This document shows, piece by piece, positions 34,625 through 45,000 of a stretch of 64,000 bases of DNA. The stretch's first letter is position 1, and each line of letters begins with the position of its first letter. The stretch is from Paenibacillus woosongensis (GTDB taxonomy: Bacteria > Bacillota > Bacilli > Paenibacillales > Paenibacillaceae), in contig NZ_CP126084.1 of assembly GCF_030122845.1 (NCBI RefSeq), positions 2,914,001 to 2,978,000 on the forward strand. Direction: 5' to 3'. Made by a program: the position numbers and the translations under genes. Under the pieces are notes generated by a model that saw only the letters and a program-made list of their open reading frames with translations, ran no database searches and was not told where the DNA came from.

Positions 34625-37276
34625 TTAGCCTCCTGTATTCAACCCTGCAGCAGGATCAGCGAACGGATCAACTAAGCCACCGTCCTCTGGGGGAGGTGTA
34701 ATCGCACCGCCGCTGCCGGATTCGGCGCCGCCGGAGCCGTCGGCTCCTCCGGAATCACCGCTGCCGTCCCCGGTTCCGCCTTGACCAGGTATCTCGCCTG
34801 AGCCGCCGTTAGGACCATTGCCATTGCCATGACCATGGCCGTTACCGTTACCGTTGCCCTGGCCATTTCCATTACCTTGCCCATTTCCATTGCCATGGCC
34901 TTGACCTGGGATGTCTTGGCCGCCTCCACCCTGGCCTCCCTCCGGAGCACCGCCGTTCTGGCCATCATCCGGCGGGAATGGAATCTGCTCTTCCTGCCCT
35001 GGGTCGATATCGTCCATCGGTTCCCCTCCGGAAATATCGATTGTTACCTTATTAGACGGGCCGCTCTCGGCATCATTTACCGGATCGTAAGCAGTAACGT
35101 AATACTCATAGCTCGTTCCCGGTACGACGCTCAAATCCTCGATCGATGCCGTAGCTGCATCCAAATAATAGGTGAATTCGGATTCCGAGGCTTCCTTGCG
35201 GTAAATGCGGTAGACAGCACCTTCCTGGTCAACACCGTTCCAATTCAAGGATACCGTCTGCGTATCCTCGCTATAGGAAGCCGTTAGGCCGCTCGGCGTG
35301 TCAAGCTGGTCCACAGGCGGCTTCGTCTCCTGCATGTTCTTCGGCACAGGGAAGTCTTTGACTGGAACGCCTTCCAGTGCTTCCTTCATCACGGCCGCGA
35401 ACAGCGCTGCGGTCTGTCCGCTGCTTCCATTCAGCAAGTGATCCTTATCCGGATTGTCGTAACCCATCCAGACCGCCCCCGTCCATTCCGGCGTATAGCC
35501 GACGAACCAGACGTCGCGGTTCTTGCTGCTCTTCAGGTTCTTGATGCCATGCTGCGTCGTTCCCGTTTTACCGGCAACCGGCCGGTTAAGGCGGGCTTTC
35601 TTCCCCGTTCCCTCATTAACGACATCCTGCAGCAGATCCGTCATCTGATACGCGGTCTGCTCCTTAAGCACCTGCTTCTGCTTCGGCGCGTCCGCTTTGT
35701 GAACCTCTTTGCCGCTATGATCGACAATAGACTTGATCGAGTACGGCTCGTTATATTTCCCCTGGTTCGCAAAAACGCTGAAGGCCGAGGCCATTTCCAG
35801 GGTATTCGTTCCATGCGTCAAACCGCCAAGAGCAACCGCCAGGTTACGGTCGTCCTTATCCATGGTGATGCCCATTTCCGTCGCATATTTCACACCGGTA
35901 GAGACGCCCACCTCATTGAGCAGCCATACTGCAGGAATGTTGATCGATTTCGTTAATGCGGTTCTAAAGCTTATCGTCTTGGAATATGACCCGCCTAGGT
36001 TGTTAGGGCAATAGTTGCCGAAACACTGCTTCTCATTGCTAACCATAGAATCGGGAGTAAACTTCCCAGTATCCAGCGCCGGCGCAAAGGAAACGATCGG
36101 CTTAAACGTTGAACCCGGCTGCCTCCGGCTATCGAGACGGCTGAAGCCCTTCCGCTGGTAATCGCGTCCGCCAAGCAGCGCAACCAGACTTCCGTTCTCA
36201 TGGTTCATAATGACCATCGAGGCCTGAACCTGCTGGTCATCCTTGCTCTTCTCGAAGAAATCGTCGTTCTCAAACGCCTTCTCCAGCGCCTTCTGCGCCT
36301 TCATATCCATCGTGGTGTAAATTTTATAACCGCCGCGGTTAAGCTGGTCTTCGGTCATGCCCCACTTGTCCTCGGCTTCATCCAGGACATAATCCTTGAA
36401 GGCCTCGAAGCTCTGGCCTTTTGTCGGAGGCACGTAGTCGTACACGACTGCTTTAGCTTCCTCCATCTCCGCTTGGGTAATGTAACCCTGCTCATACATC
36501 AGCTGGAGAACAACCGCCCGGCGCTGCATCGACAGCTCCGGATTACGGAGCGGATTGTATTTGGACGGCCCTTTCGGCATCGCTGCCAAGGTGGCCATCT
36601 CCCACAACTTCAGGTCGTTCAGGTCGCTCTTGCCGAAATAGCGGATCGATGCAGCCTTAATGCCGTACACCGTACCGCCGAAGTTAATCCGGTTCAGGTA
36701 CAAGGTAATGATTTCATCCTTGGTGTTGTTGCGCTCGAGCGCCATCGCGATCGATACTTCCGTCGCTTTCCGGAAGAATGTTTTGTCGAAGTCCAGGAAA
36801 ATGTTTTTTGCAAGCTGTTGGGTAATCGTACTGCCGCCCTCGACCAGCTTGCGAGCGACGATATCCTTAACGGCGGCCCGGCCGATCGCCCACAGGTCGA
36901 CACCGTTATGCTCATAGAATCGTTTGTCCTCCGTCGCAATAAATGCGTCCTTTAGCAATTTCGGAATTTGCTCGGACGTGACGGGTTCGCTTTTTTCCAG
37001 CGACAATTCACCCATCAAGTTGCCGTTGCGGTCGTACACCTTCGACGTCTCGTAGACCGTCAGCTTCTCTCTGTTCTCGGCCAATATTTTCTCGCCGTTA
37101 ATCGTAATGTACAGGTAACCCGCAATAGCGCAAAATATAGCTAACGCGATCGTAAAAAACGAAGTCCACAATATTCGTTTAGCCGTCAGCTTCTTCTTTT
37201 TATTGGCTTTCGGCTTCGCCGCCTTCGAATCCGGCCTGCTGCTTCTTTCCAATCTGGAAGGTCTCTTCGTAGACAT
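34625..37276 (-). CDS. Class A penicillin-binding protein (PBP1A type) with FN3 and Gly/Asn tail
   Basis: Bifunctional murein synthase of about 883 residues. A short basic cytoplasmic tail and one membrane helix (LWTSFFTIALAIFCAIAGYL) lead to a glycosyltransferase-51 domain (IATEDKRFYEHNGVDLW, GGSTITQQLAKN). The transpeptidase domain follows, with the nucleophile in QPGSTFKP, the SxN-type motif in TKSINIPAVW and KTGTTQ. A fibronectin type III domain comes next (LTASYSEDTQTVSLNW ... YEYYVTAYDP). The last 130 residues are a low-complexity Gly/Asn/Gln/His-rich tail. ATG at 37276 (MSTKRPSRLE) has GAAGGGAG upstream; the longer frame is rejected. It polymerises and cross-links peptidoglycan outside the membrane. 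Confidence 0.93.
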   Translation of the reverse strand: MSTKRPSRLERSSRPDSKAAKPKANKKKKLTAKRILWTSFFTIALAIFCAIAGYLYITINGEKILAENREKLTVYETSKVYDRNGNLMGELSLEKSEPVTSEQIPKLLKDAFIATEDKRFYEHNGVDLWAIGRAAVKDIVARKLVEGGSTITQQLAKNIFLDFDKTFFRKATEVSIAMALERNNTKDEIITLYLNRINFGGTVYGIKAASIRYFGKSDLNDLKLWEMATLAAMPKGPSKYNPLRNPELSMQRRAVVLQLMYEQGYITQAEMEEAKAVVYDYVPPTKGQSFEAFKDYVLDEAEDKWGMTEDQLNRGGYKIYTTMDMKAQKALEKAFENDDFFEKSKDDQQVQASMVIMNHENGSLVALLGGRDYQRKGFSRLDSRRQPGSTFKPIVSFAPALDTGKFTPDSMVSNEKQCFGNYCPNNLGGSYSKTISFRTALTKSINIPAVWLLNEVGVSTGVKYATEMGITMDKDDRNLAVALGGLTHGTNTLEMASAFSVFANQGKYNEPYSIKSIVDHSGKEVHKADAPKQKQVLKEQTAYQMTDLLQDVVNEGTGKKARLNRPVAGKTGTTQHGIKNLKSSKNRDVWFVGYTPEWTGAVWMGYDNPDKDHLLNGSSGQTAALFAAVMKEALEGVPVKDFPVPKNMQETKPPVDQLDTPSGLTASYSEDTQTVSLNWNGVDQEGAVYRIYRKEASESEFTYYLDAATASIEDLSVVPGTSYEYYVTAYDPVNDAESGPSNKVTIDISGGEPMDDIDPGQEEQIPFPPDDGQNGGAPEGGQGGGGQDIPGQGHGNGNGQGNGNGQGNGNGNGHGHGNGNGPNGGSGEIPGQGGTGDGSGDSGGADGSGGAESGSGGAITPPPEDGGLVDPFADPAAGLNTGG
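34800..34915 (-). repeat. Gly-Asn-rich coding repeat in the PBP tail
   Basis: Imperfect short tandem repeats (units such as ccattgccattgcc, encoding GNGNGQ or GHGNGN) within the 3' part of the PBP gene. Such runs change length easily. Confidence 0.7.
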
Positions 37277-37405
37277 GGTTATCTCTGACTCCCTTCTTGC
37301 CAGTGTCACATTGTACGGGAAAGAAAAGAACAACCTTGTATCAGGTTGCTCCGCTCTATTTCCTATACCATTAAACGTAACAGCTTTAAAAAAGTTTCAA
37401 CGGGC

Positions 37406-37645
37406 TTAAGCTTCGCCTTGATTTTCCTGCATTAGCGAAACATTGCGCTGCGGCTGAAACGTCGAAATCGCATGCTTGTACACCATTTGCTGGCGTCCGT
37501 CGCTATCGATGACGATCGTGAAATTATCAAATGCTCTAATCGTCCCTCTAATCTGAAAACCGTTGGTCAAGAAGACGGTAACAGGGATGCTCTCTTTACG
37601 CAATTGGTTCAAGAACGTATCTTGGATATTAATGGACTTGTTCAT
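37406..37645 (-). CDS. hfq: RNA chaperone Hfq
   Basis: Sm-like hexameric RNA-binding protein, 79 residues. Sm1 reads [24 protein letters not shown], with [12 protein letters not shown], and Sm2 contains [10 protein letters not shown], the KHAIS variant of the usual YKHA motif. A short acidic tail follows. ATG at 37645 (MNKSINIQD) with GGGGGT upstream; five further codons to 37660 are rejected. It directly follows miaA (24 bp), the usual order. In Bacillales Hfq plays a smaller regulatory role than in enterics. Confidence 0.95.
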   Translation of the reverse strand: MNKSINIQDTFLNQLRKESIPVTVFLTNGFQIRGTIRAFDNFTIVIDSDGRQQMVYKHAISTFQPQRNVSLMQENQGEA

Positions 37646-37669
37646 TAGCCGTACCCCCAATAGAAATCA

Positions 37670-38644
37670 TTAGTGTTTTGAATTATATTCAAGATCAGTG
37701 GGAAACTTTCCTGCTATTATAGCATGAGCGGCATTTAAATTCCCGGAAAAATTTTGGCCGTCGCCCACGTCGATCCACGAAATGTCCTTCATCCGCCGAA
37801 ACCAAGAGAGCTGACGCTTGGCGAACCGCCGGGTATCCCTCTTTAATTTCTCTATCGCTTCATGAAGGGGCACACCATCCTGAAGATGTTCAGCCATCTC
37901 CTTATAGCCGAGTCCCTGCATGGATACCATATCCCGGTTATATCCTTTATCCAGCAGTCCCTTTACCTCATCTACCAGTCCGTTAGCGATCATTTCGTCA
38001 ATTCGCTGTTCAATACGGTTATAAAGCATTTGACGGTCCATTGTCAAACCGATTAAGCACAATTCATATGGCGACTGCTTACTCTGGCCCTCCAATTGCG
38101 ACGATAGCGTCTCCCCCGTCAGATGATAAATCTCCAGCGCCCGCACGACCCGGCGCACATCATTCGGGTGCAGCCTGGCCGCAGAATCAGGGTCAATGAG
38201 GGCTAACTTCCGGTGCAGCGCCTCCACGCCCTCTTCCTCGGCCATGCGTTTATGCGATTCGCGGAATGCCTCATCCATTCCCGCTTCCGTAAATTGATAT
38301 TCATAGCAGACCGATTCGACATATAAGCCTGTGCCTCCGACAATAAACGGCAGCTTGTTCCGTTCATGGATTTCCGTAATCAGCTGCTTGCTCCATTCCT
38401 GGAACTGGGCGACCGAAAACGGCTCATCCGGCTCCAGGACGTCGATGAGATGATGGGGAATTCCCTGTGTCTCCTCCGGGGTAATTTTAGCCGTACCGAT
38501 ATCCATACCCCGGTAGACCTGCATCGAATCGCCGGAAATAATTTCGCAGGAGAAAGCCTTGGCAATCTCGATGCTTAGTTTCGTCTTGCCAACGGCCGTC
38601 GGCCCGACAAGGACGAGCAGCCTGGGTTTATGTTGCCTGTTCAA
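37670..38644 (-). CDS. miaA: tRNA dimethylallyltransferase
   Basis: Adds the isopentenyl group to A37 of tRNAs reading codons that begin with U. The P-loop is VGPTAVGKTKLSIE, followed by the DSMQVYRGMDIGTAK region and IPHHLIDVLEP. The substrate-binding stretch is PFIVGGTGLYVES, and the C-terminal RNA-binding part includes QLSWFRRM. 324 residues, normal. ATG at 38644 overlaps the TGA of the upstream methyltransferase by 4 bp, so the two genes are coupled; hfq follows. Confidence 0.95.
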   Translation of the reverse strand: MNRQHKPRLLVLVGPTAVGKTKLSIEIAKAFSCEIISGDSMQVYRGMDIGTAKITPEETQGIPHHLIDVLEPDEPFSVAQFQEWSKQLITEIHERNKLPFIVGGTGLYVESVCYEYQFTEAGMDEAFRESHKRMAEEEGVEALHRKLALIDPDSAARLHPNDVRRVVRALEIYHLTGETLSSQLEGQSKQSPYELCLIGLTMDRQMLYNRIEQRIDEMIANGLVDEVKGLLDKGYNRDMVSMQGLGYKEMAEHLQDGVPLHEAIEKLKRDTRRFAKRQLSWFRRMKDISWIDVGDGQNFSGNLNAAHAIIAGKFPTDLEYNSKH

Positions 38645-39414
38645 AGGGTAATCACTCCGTACGTTATTTTGGACCGGACGCGCCCCGTGACGCGAAAGCC
38701 CAGTCTTTCAAACTCGCCGCTGCCGATTTTTTCTTTCAAAATGACCTTCCTCCGGGCGACGCGGCAGGCTTCGAATATAGCCGCCTCTTCCAGGCAGCTG
38801 TTATTGGCGAACGCGCGCAGCGGCGAAATGGAGGAGGATTCCAGTACGGGATCGCGGAACATCGGGTCGAAATAGACGATGTCCGCGCTCTGATCCGGCA
38901 TTTGTTCAAGGAGCTCCAGATGGTGGCCATGCCTTGGCTCAATGCGCCGCAAAGCTTCGTCAAAAGGCTGCAGCCCGGACTCATAATAAGCCAATCCTTC
39001 GCAAAGCAGCGCCCATAGCGGCAGTGAATCTTCCATCGCAATCACCTTGCCTTCTGGCCCCGCGCCAAGCGAGAACATAATAGAATCCGAACCGAGCCCG
39101 GCCGTGCAATCGATGACCGTGTCGCCCGGACAGATGCCCGCTGCTTCCAGCATTGTGTCTTTCTCGCCTTTAAACATCCGCTTCGCCCGCACGAACGACA
39201 TGCTTGGATGGAAGGCCATCGGCTGCTCGCCCGGACGGTGCAGACGCGCTCCGCCTTCGAGTACGACGAGGATATCCTCGCCGGGATACCGTTCGGTCAT
39301 TCTCTTCATCGATGCCCGGTTCCTTGGGACAAAACGGCAGCCGGCCTTGCCTGCAAGGGCGGCGGCACGCTCCACAGCGGTCGGCGCATTGTGCTCTCCG
39401 GTCGTAATTATCAA
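38641..39414 (-). CDS. SAM-dependent methyltransferase (RsmJ-like, PF04445)
   Basis: About 257 residues. The SAM-binding motif is DTVIDCTAGLGSDSIMFSLG, and the catalytic-type motif is VYFDPMFRD, similar to the DPMF/YP of the RsmJ family that methylates a guanine in 16S rRNA. TTG at 39414 (read as MIITTGEHNAPT) is chosen because GGAGG lies seven bases upstream; the longer frame to 39663 runs inside mutL and is not needed. It lies between mutL (14 bp gap) and miaA (4 bp overlap), an order I recall from other Paenibacillus genomes. The target nucleotide is unproven. Confidence 0.75.
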   Translation of the reverse strand: MIITTGEHNAPTAVERAAALAGKAGCRFVPRNRASMKRMTERYPGEDILVVLEGGARLHRPGEQPMAFHPSMSFVRAKRMFKGEKDTMLEAAGICPGDTVIDCTAGLGSDSIMFSLGAGPEGKVIAMEDSLPLWALLCEGLAYYESGLQPFDEALRRIEPRHGHHLELLEQMPDQSADIVYFDPMFRDPVLESSSISPLRAFANNSCLEEAAIFEACRVARRKVILKEKIGSGEFERLGFRVTGRVRSKITYGVITL

Positions 39415-39428
39415 TCTTCTTCCTCCGA

Positions 39429-41541
39429 TCACATGACTCGTTTGAACAGCTTCTCCAAATCGTAGGTCGAGAAGCTGACCACAATCGGTCTTCCATGCGG
39501 ACAGGTATACGGCTGCTTGCAGGCCGCCAGCCTCTGGATAAGGGTGGTTGCTTCCTCTGGCGTCAGCTTCTGGTTCGCCTTGATCGATGCCTTGCAGGAG
39601 ACAAGAATCGAAGACTTCTCCCGCAGCTTCGCCAGGTCGATCTGCCGTTCCTGCAGCACCCACTCGGCCATTTCTTCGATGATGGCCGCCTCCTCCCCCG
39701 AAGGGAACCAGTAGGGATGGGAGACGACGCGGAACGTGCCGCCGCCGAAATGCTCCAGAATGACCCCAGCGCTCTCGAACCAGTTCAGCCGTTCCTTGAG
39801 CTTCTCGCTTTCCGCTGACGTAAATTCCAGCGTGATCGGAATGAGCAGCTCCTGGGAAGCGTCCGCCGGGTGACCGAATTTCTCATAGTAATATTCATAA
39901 TTGACGCGCTCATGAGCGGCGTGCTGATCGATGAGATACAGCCCGTCCTCGTTCTGCGCGATCAGGTACGTTCCGTGGTGCTGCCCGATCAAGGTCAGCT
40001 CCGGGAAGGCCGGAAGCTCCGGCGCCGCCTCTGGCGAGCCGTACAGCGCTTCCGGCATGCGGCCGCCCGCCTGCGGGGCGGTGTAACCGCTGCTGCCGGC
40101 ATAGGCGGCAGCTCCCCGCGCCCCGCCGGGCGGCCCTGCGGCTGCGGCGCTGGCCGCGCAGCCGCGTCGCTCCCCGGCCCGCCATCGCGGCCGGGGAGGC
40201 GCCTGCCCCGCCGCCGTAGGGCGGGGCGGCTTCGCGCAGCGCGGCGGAGCCTGCGGCCGTCTCTTGACGGCCGAGGCTGTACGCGCTGCCAGGGCGCTCG
40301 GCGCCGCTGGCGGGGCGTTGGTGGTGGGTTTCACCACCAACGCTGTCGCTGCGGCGCCAGGCGCCAGGCGCAGGCTCCGCGGATGCGGGGCCTGGCGCTG
40401 GGGCGTGCCCCGCGGCTTCAGCGCCGTGCGGGGGCAGCCCTGGCCCAGGGCCGGCGGCGTCCGTGCGCGCCGCCGGGAAGTGGAACTGCTCTTGAATAAC
40501 CGAGCGGTTCGCGCCCTTGCCGATGGTCTGCTTCACGACCTGCGGGATCAGCACCTGGCCTTGCAGCAGCCGGCGGATGCTCTCCTCGACGAACGCGTTC
40601 AGCTCGGCCTCCTTGCTGAACCTGACCTCGAGCTTGGACGGATGCACGTTCACATCGACCAGGGAAGGGTGCATCTCCAATTGAAGTACAACGAGCGGAT
40701 AGCGATTGATCGGCAGCAGTGTATGATAAGCCCGCAGAATGGCCTGATACAATCCCTGGTTGCGAATATACCTGCCGTTCACGATCGTGGACATGCCGCT
40801 GCGGTTTGATCGGGTCAGATCCGGCCGCCCGACGAAGCCGCTTATTTTGTAATCCAGATTGTCCGCTGCGATTGGAACCATGGCTCGCGAAGCATTGATC
40901 CCGTAAATTGCGGCGATCACCTGCAGCAAATCTCCGTTGCCTTGCGTTTGCAGCAGTGTATTGCCGTTATGGCGGAGCGTGATGGCGATCTCAGGGTGTG
41001 CCAGCGCCTGACGGTACATCACGTCGGAAATATGCCCGAGCTCCGTCTGGATCGTCTTCATGTATTTCAATCTGGCCGGCGTGTTATAGAACAGCTCCTT
41101 GATCGTAATATCCGTTCCCTGCGGAGCGGCCGTTTCCTCGTTCTGCTTCAGGGAGCCGCCTTCGATCACGATGACCCGGCCAAGGCCGCTGTCATTGCTG
41201 CTCGTCACTAGCTGCACCTTGGCAACGGCCGCGATACTCGGCAGCGCCTCGCCGCGGAACCCGAGGCTGCGGATTTGGAACAAATCGCGCCCGGAGAGCA
41301 GCTTGCTCGTCGCATGGCGATAGAACGCCTTCTCGCAATCTTCCGCCTCGATCCCCGAGCCGTTATCCGTGACCCGGATCAACTGCAGCCCGCCTTCCTC
41401 GACCTGGACGTCAATTTTGCGGGCTCCCGCGTCAACCGCGTTTTCGACCAGCTCCTTGACGACCGAAGACGGGCGCTCCACGACTTCCCCAGCGGCAATC
41501 TGGTTGGCAATATGCTCGTCCAATACAACAATATGGGCCAT
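39429..41541 (-). CDS. mutL: DNA mismatch repair protein MutL, split by a frame change in the linker
   Basis: MutL coordinates mismatch repair between MutS and strand excision. The N-terminal ATPase runs from ATG 41541 (MAHIVVLDEHIANQIAAGEVV), with GHKL motifs ELVENAVDAGA, DNGSGIEAED and GFRGEALPSIA. The C-terminal endonuclease/dimerisation domain has DQHAAHERVNYE (metal-binding motif), SCKASIKANQKL and CPHGRPI. The two halves are in different frames: N-terminal frame 39910-41547, C-terminal frame 39429-40340. The change must occur in the very GC-rich Pro/Ala linker around 40.15-40.34 kb; a +1 or -2 base change would restore one protein of about 700 residues. Sequencing error, a real mutation and recoding cannot be told apart here. 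Confidence 0.85.
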
Positions 41542-41547
41542 CATCAC

Positions 41548-42075
41548 TCACCTCTTCCTGCACTTTTCTGGGATTATTGTAAATATAAGAGGAACTAGTG
41601 ATCCTCCCGAATATCTTGGATGATCTCCCTTGCCAGTAAGGGTCTAGTTCGCTAAATATCAGCCGATGTACATTAAGAATCCGTAGACCATGATACGTAC
41701 ACTAAGATACCGTACACTAAGGTACAAATCCCAAACGTAATATTATAAATGGAATTCATGCATCTATCTAGGCTCTAAACGATTGTTTTAGGGAAATAGA
41801 TGGATTTATACACCTAAAATCTAACATCCCGCCCATCATTGGCAATTTCCCTGCTTCTAACGACATGAAATCCATTAAAATCTATGTTCCCTTTTTTACC
41901 GCAGAAACTAACCGCAATAAATCCATTTATTATAAGTTAAACGATAAAAATGAATGGGAGGCAAGAACGTAAATCGCTCCTGCAACCGCTATTGCTCCTA
42001 GATTCCCTAGATGAAATAGGTTCAAGAGATGTTTTCCCCTGCCTTCGTCCCATTGTTGAGTTCACCCTACATAGA
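41548..42075. other. Intergenic region between mutS and mutL
   Basis: About 530 bp with no gene that I can support. It holds short direct repeats (gtacactaagatac / gtacactaaggtac near 41700). It also has an AT-rich stretch with aaatagatggatttat and, further on, gaaatccattaaaatctatgttccc and taaatccatttatta, which look like diverged copies of one unit. Confidence 0.5.
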
Positions 42076-45000
42076 TTATAAATTTTTAGCTTTCATCTTC
42101 AAATCATTGACCAGTTGCATCGCCTGAAGCGGCGTCATATTCAGCAGATCAGCATTCTTCACCATATTAAGTATGCTGCGCACCTTGGCATCTTCCTCAG
42201 AAGATCTTGCTTTCGCGACCGGCAATTCATCTCCAAAAATAGAGAGCTGCACGACTTCCCCATTTCCCGGCGCCTCGTTTGGTGCTGAGGAGGATGCCTC
42301 CTTCGGGCCCTCGATCTCTTTAGCGGCCATTGACTGATGCGGTTCCTGCGGCCCCTCGACTCCCTCAGCAACCGTTGACTTACCCGCTTCCTTCGACCCC
42401 TCGACTCCCTCAGCAACCGTTGACTTACCCGCTTCCTTCGACCCTTCGACTCCCTCAGCGGCCGTTGACTTACCCGCTTCCTGCGGCGACGCTGCGCTCC
42501 AAGCCTGGTTTGCGGTTTCTGCCACGGCTTCCTTTACCGTCCCTGTTTGATGCAGTACTGTGCCGCCAGCCAGTGCCTCGGCACCAGCCTCGCTCTCCTC
42601 TAGTACACGCAGCCCTGCTGCCGCTTCCTGGGAGCCAGCCTGTGCAAGTCCGCCTAAAAGATTAGCCGATTGTACAGCGACTCCTGAGGCTCGTCCATCC
42701 GCAGCTTCTGCTGACTGCTGGACGGCCTGCCCGCTTCGGCGCTCAACGCCTCCAGAAGCGACCTCGGCAGCCGCCTGCTCGAAGTCCTGCAGCAGTCCAT
42801 ACGCACGGTCGATAATTCCGCCCGGCAGTCCGGCCAGCCTGGCGCAGTAGATGCCGTAGCTTGAATCCGCCGCGCCCGGAATAAGCTTCCGCAGGAAGTG
42901 CACCTTGTCTCCGCTCTCCTGTACGGCCATCGAATAATTGCTAAGGCCGGAGAGGCTGGATTCCAGATGGGCCAGCTCATGGAAATGCGTGGATACGAGC
43001 GCCTTGCAGCCTATATGATCATGGACGTATTCGATAACCGCCTGTGCGATGGCCATACCTTCGCTTGTCGACGTTCCTCGTCCGAGCTCATCGATGATGA
43101 TCAAGCTGCGCGAGGTGGCTTTCTCCGTCATGACCTGAATGTCGGCCATTTCAACCATGAAGGTGCTTTGTCCGCCGATCAAATCGTCGGCCGCGCCGAT
43201 ACGCGTAAAAATCCGGTCAATCATCGGAATTTCCGCCGACGCGGCAGGCACGAAGCTGCCGATTTGCGCCATGATCGATATAAGCGCCACCTGGCGCATG
43301 TACGTGCTTTTTCCGGCCATGTTCGGACCCGTAATGAGCAAAATGCTCGCTTCTTCCTGCTGCAGCTTCGTGCTGTTGGCTATGAACGCAGCATCGCTCA
43401 TGACCGATTCGACGACCGGATGCCGTCCCTGCTCGATGACCATATTATAGCCGTCCGTCAGCACGGGCTTCACAAATCCGCTATCCGCAGCCACCGCGGC
43501 AAGGGAACGGTACACATCAATCACGGCCAACTGCTCGGCCAGACGCTGCAGACGGGTGATCTCCCCGCTGATCCGCTCGCGCAGCTCGGTGAACAAAGCG
43601 TACTCCAGGTCGACCATTTTTTCCTCAGCCTCGAGAATCAGCGTCTCCTTCTCCTTCAGCTCCGGCGTCACGAACCGTTCCGCATTCGCCAGCGTCTGCT
43701 TCCGTTCGTACCTTCCTTCCGGCAGCAGGGACAAGTTTGCTTTCGTCACCTCAATATAGTAGCCAAACACTTTGTTGTAGCCGATCTTCAGCGATTTGAT
43801 GCCGGTAGCCTGGCGTTCAGCGGCTTCCAGCTCGGCAATCCACCGTTTGCCGTTCGTTCCCGCTTCCCGCAGCTCGTCCAGGCGCTCGTGATAGCCTTTT
43901 TTGATGATGCCTCCGTCACGGACGGATACGGGCGGCTCGTCCGCAATCGCCGCCTCGATTTGCTCCGCCAGATCGACGCACTCATCCATCTCTGCTGCAA
44001 CCCGGGCAAGCGTCGTTGAAGCCGAAGCCTGGCACAGCGCCTTGATTGCCGGCACCTGGCGCAAGGACTGCTTCAGGGCGATAAGATCGCGCCCGTTGGC
44101 GCTGCCAAAGGCGATCCGGCCTACGAGCCGCTCCAAATCATAGATCTGCTTTAAGGCTTCCTTCAAATCCTCCCTCAGTATAAAAGACCCGTACAGATGA
44201 TCGACCGCCTCCAGCCGCTCCTCAATCAGGCTGCGGTGCAGCAGCGGCTTATCGATCCAGCGCCGCAGCATTCTCGCCCCCATCGACGTCTCTGTCCGGT
44301 CCAGCAGCCACAGCAGCGAACCGCGCTTGGATCGTTCACGCACGGTTTCAACCAACTCCAGATTGCGGCGGGTAAACGGATCAAGAATCATGAAGTTCTC
44401 CGGCTCATATGCCGAGATCTTTGTCAGCTGCCCGAGGGAGCGCTTCTGCGTCTCGCTTAAATAGCCGACCAGCAGCGCCACACAGTCGCGGCGTTCCGGC
44501 TCAAGCCGCACCCAAGCCGCCTCTCCGAACTGCTTGCGGCCGAGCTCGTCCTTCGCTTTATCCCACGGCGTATATACGATCGGTTTGCTGATAGGACTGC
44601 TGGACTCGCGCAGCCAATCCAGCAGCGCGCCGTCCCCGATAATTTCGGACGGATCGTATAGCCCAACCTCGTCCCGCAGCCATTCCTTACTGGCCGGAGC
44701 AGAGCTGGCGTACAGTTCTCCGGTGGACAGGTCGCAGGAGGCGATAGCCATCATGCCCTGCCGCTCCGTAATGCATAAAATGTAGTTATTCGCCTTCTCA
44801 CCGACCGTTTTCCCTTCCATGACCGTACCCGGTGTAACGACCCGCACGATTTCCCGGCGTACCACGCCTTTGGCTTCTGCCGGGTCCTCCGTTTGTTCAC
44901 AGATCGCAACCTTGTACCCTTTCTCGATCAGCCGGTGAATGTAATTCTCGGCAGAATGGTAAGGAACGCCGCACATCGGAATTTTCTCGTCAGTTCCTCC

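Noticed and set aside
40160-40340. Programmed frameshift in mutL
   Set aside because: No slippery heptamer with a downstream structure stands out from the general GC richness, and MutL is not known to use recoding. An indel or a sequencing error is simpler.
42330-42665. A 111-codon Pro/Leu-rich plus-strand ORF inside mutS
   Set aside because: It is the antisense reading of the MutS repeat insertion and has no independent evidence.
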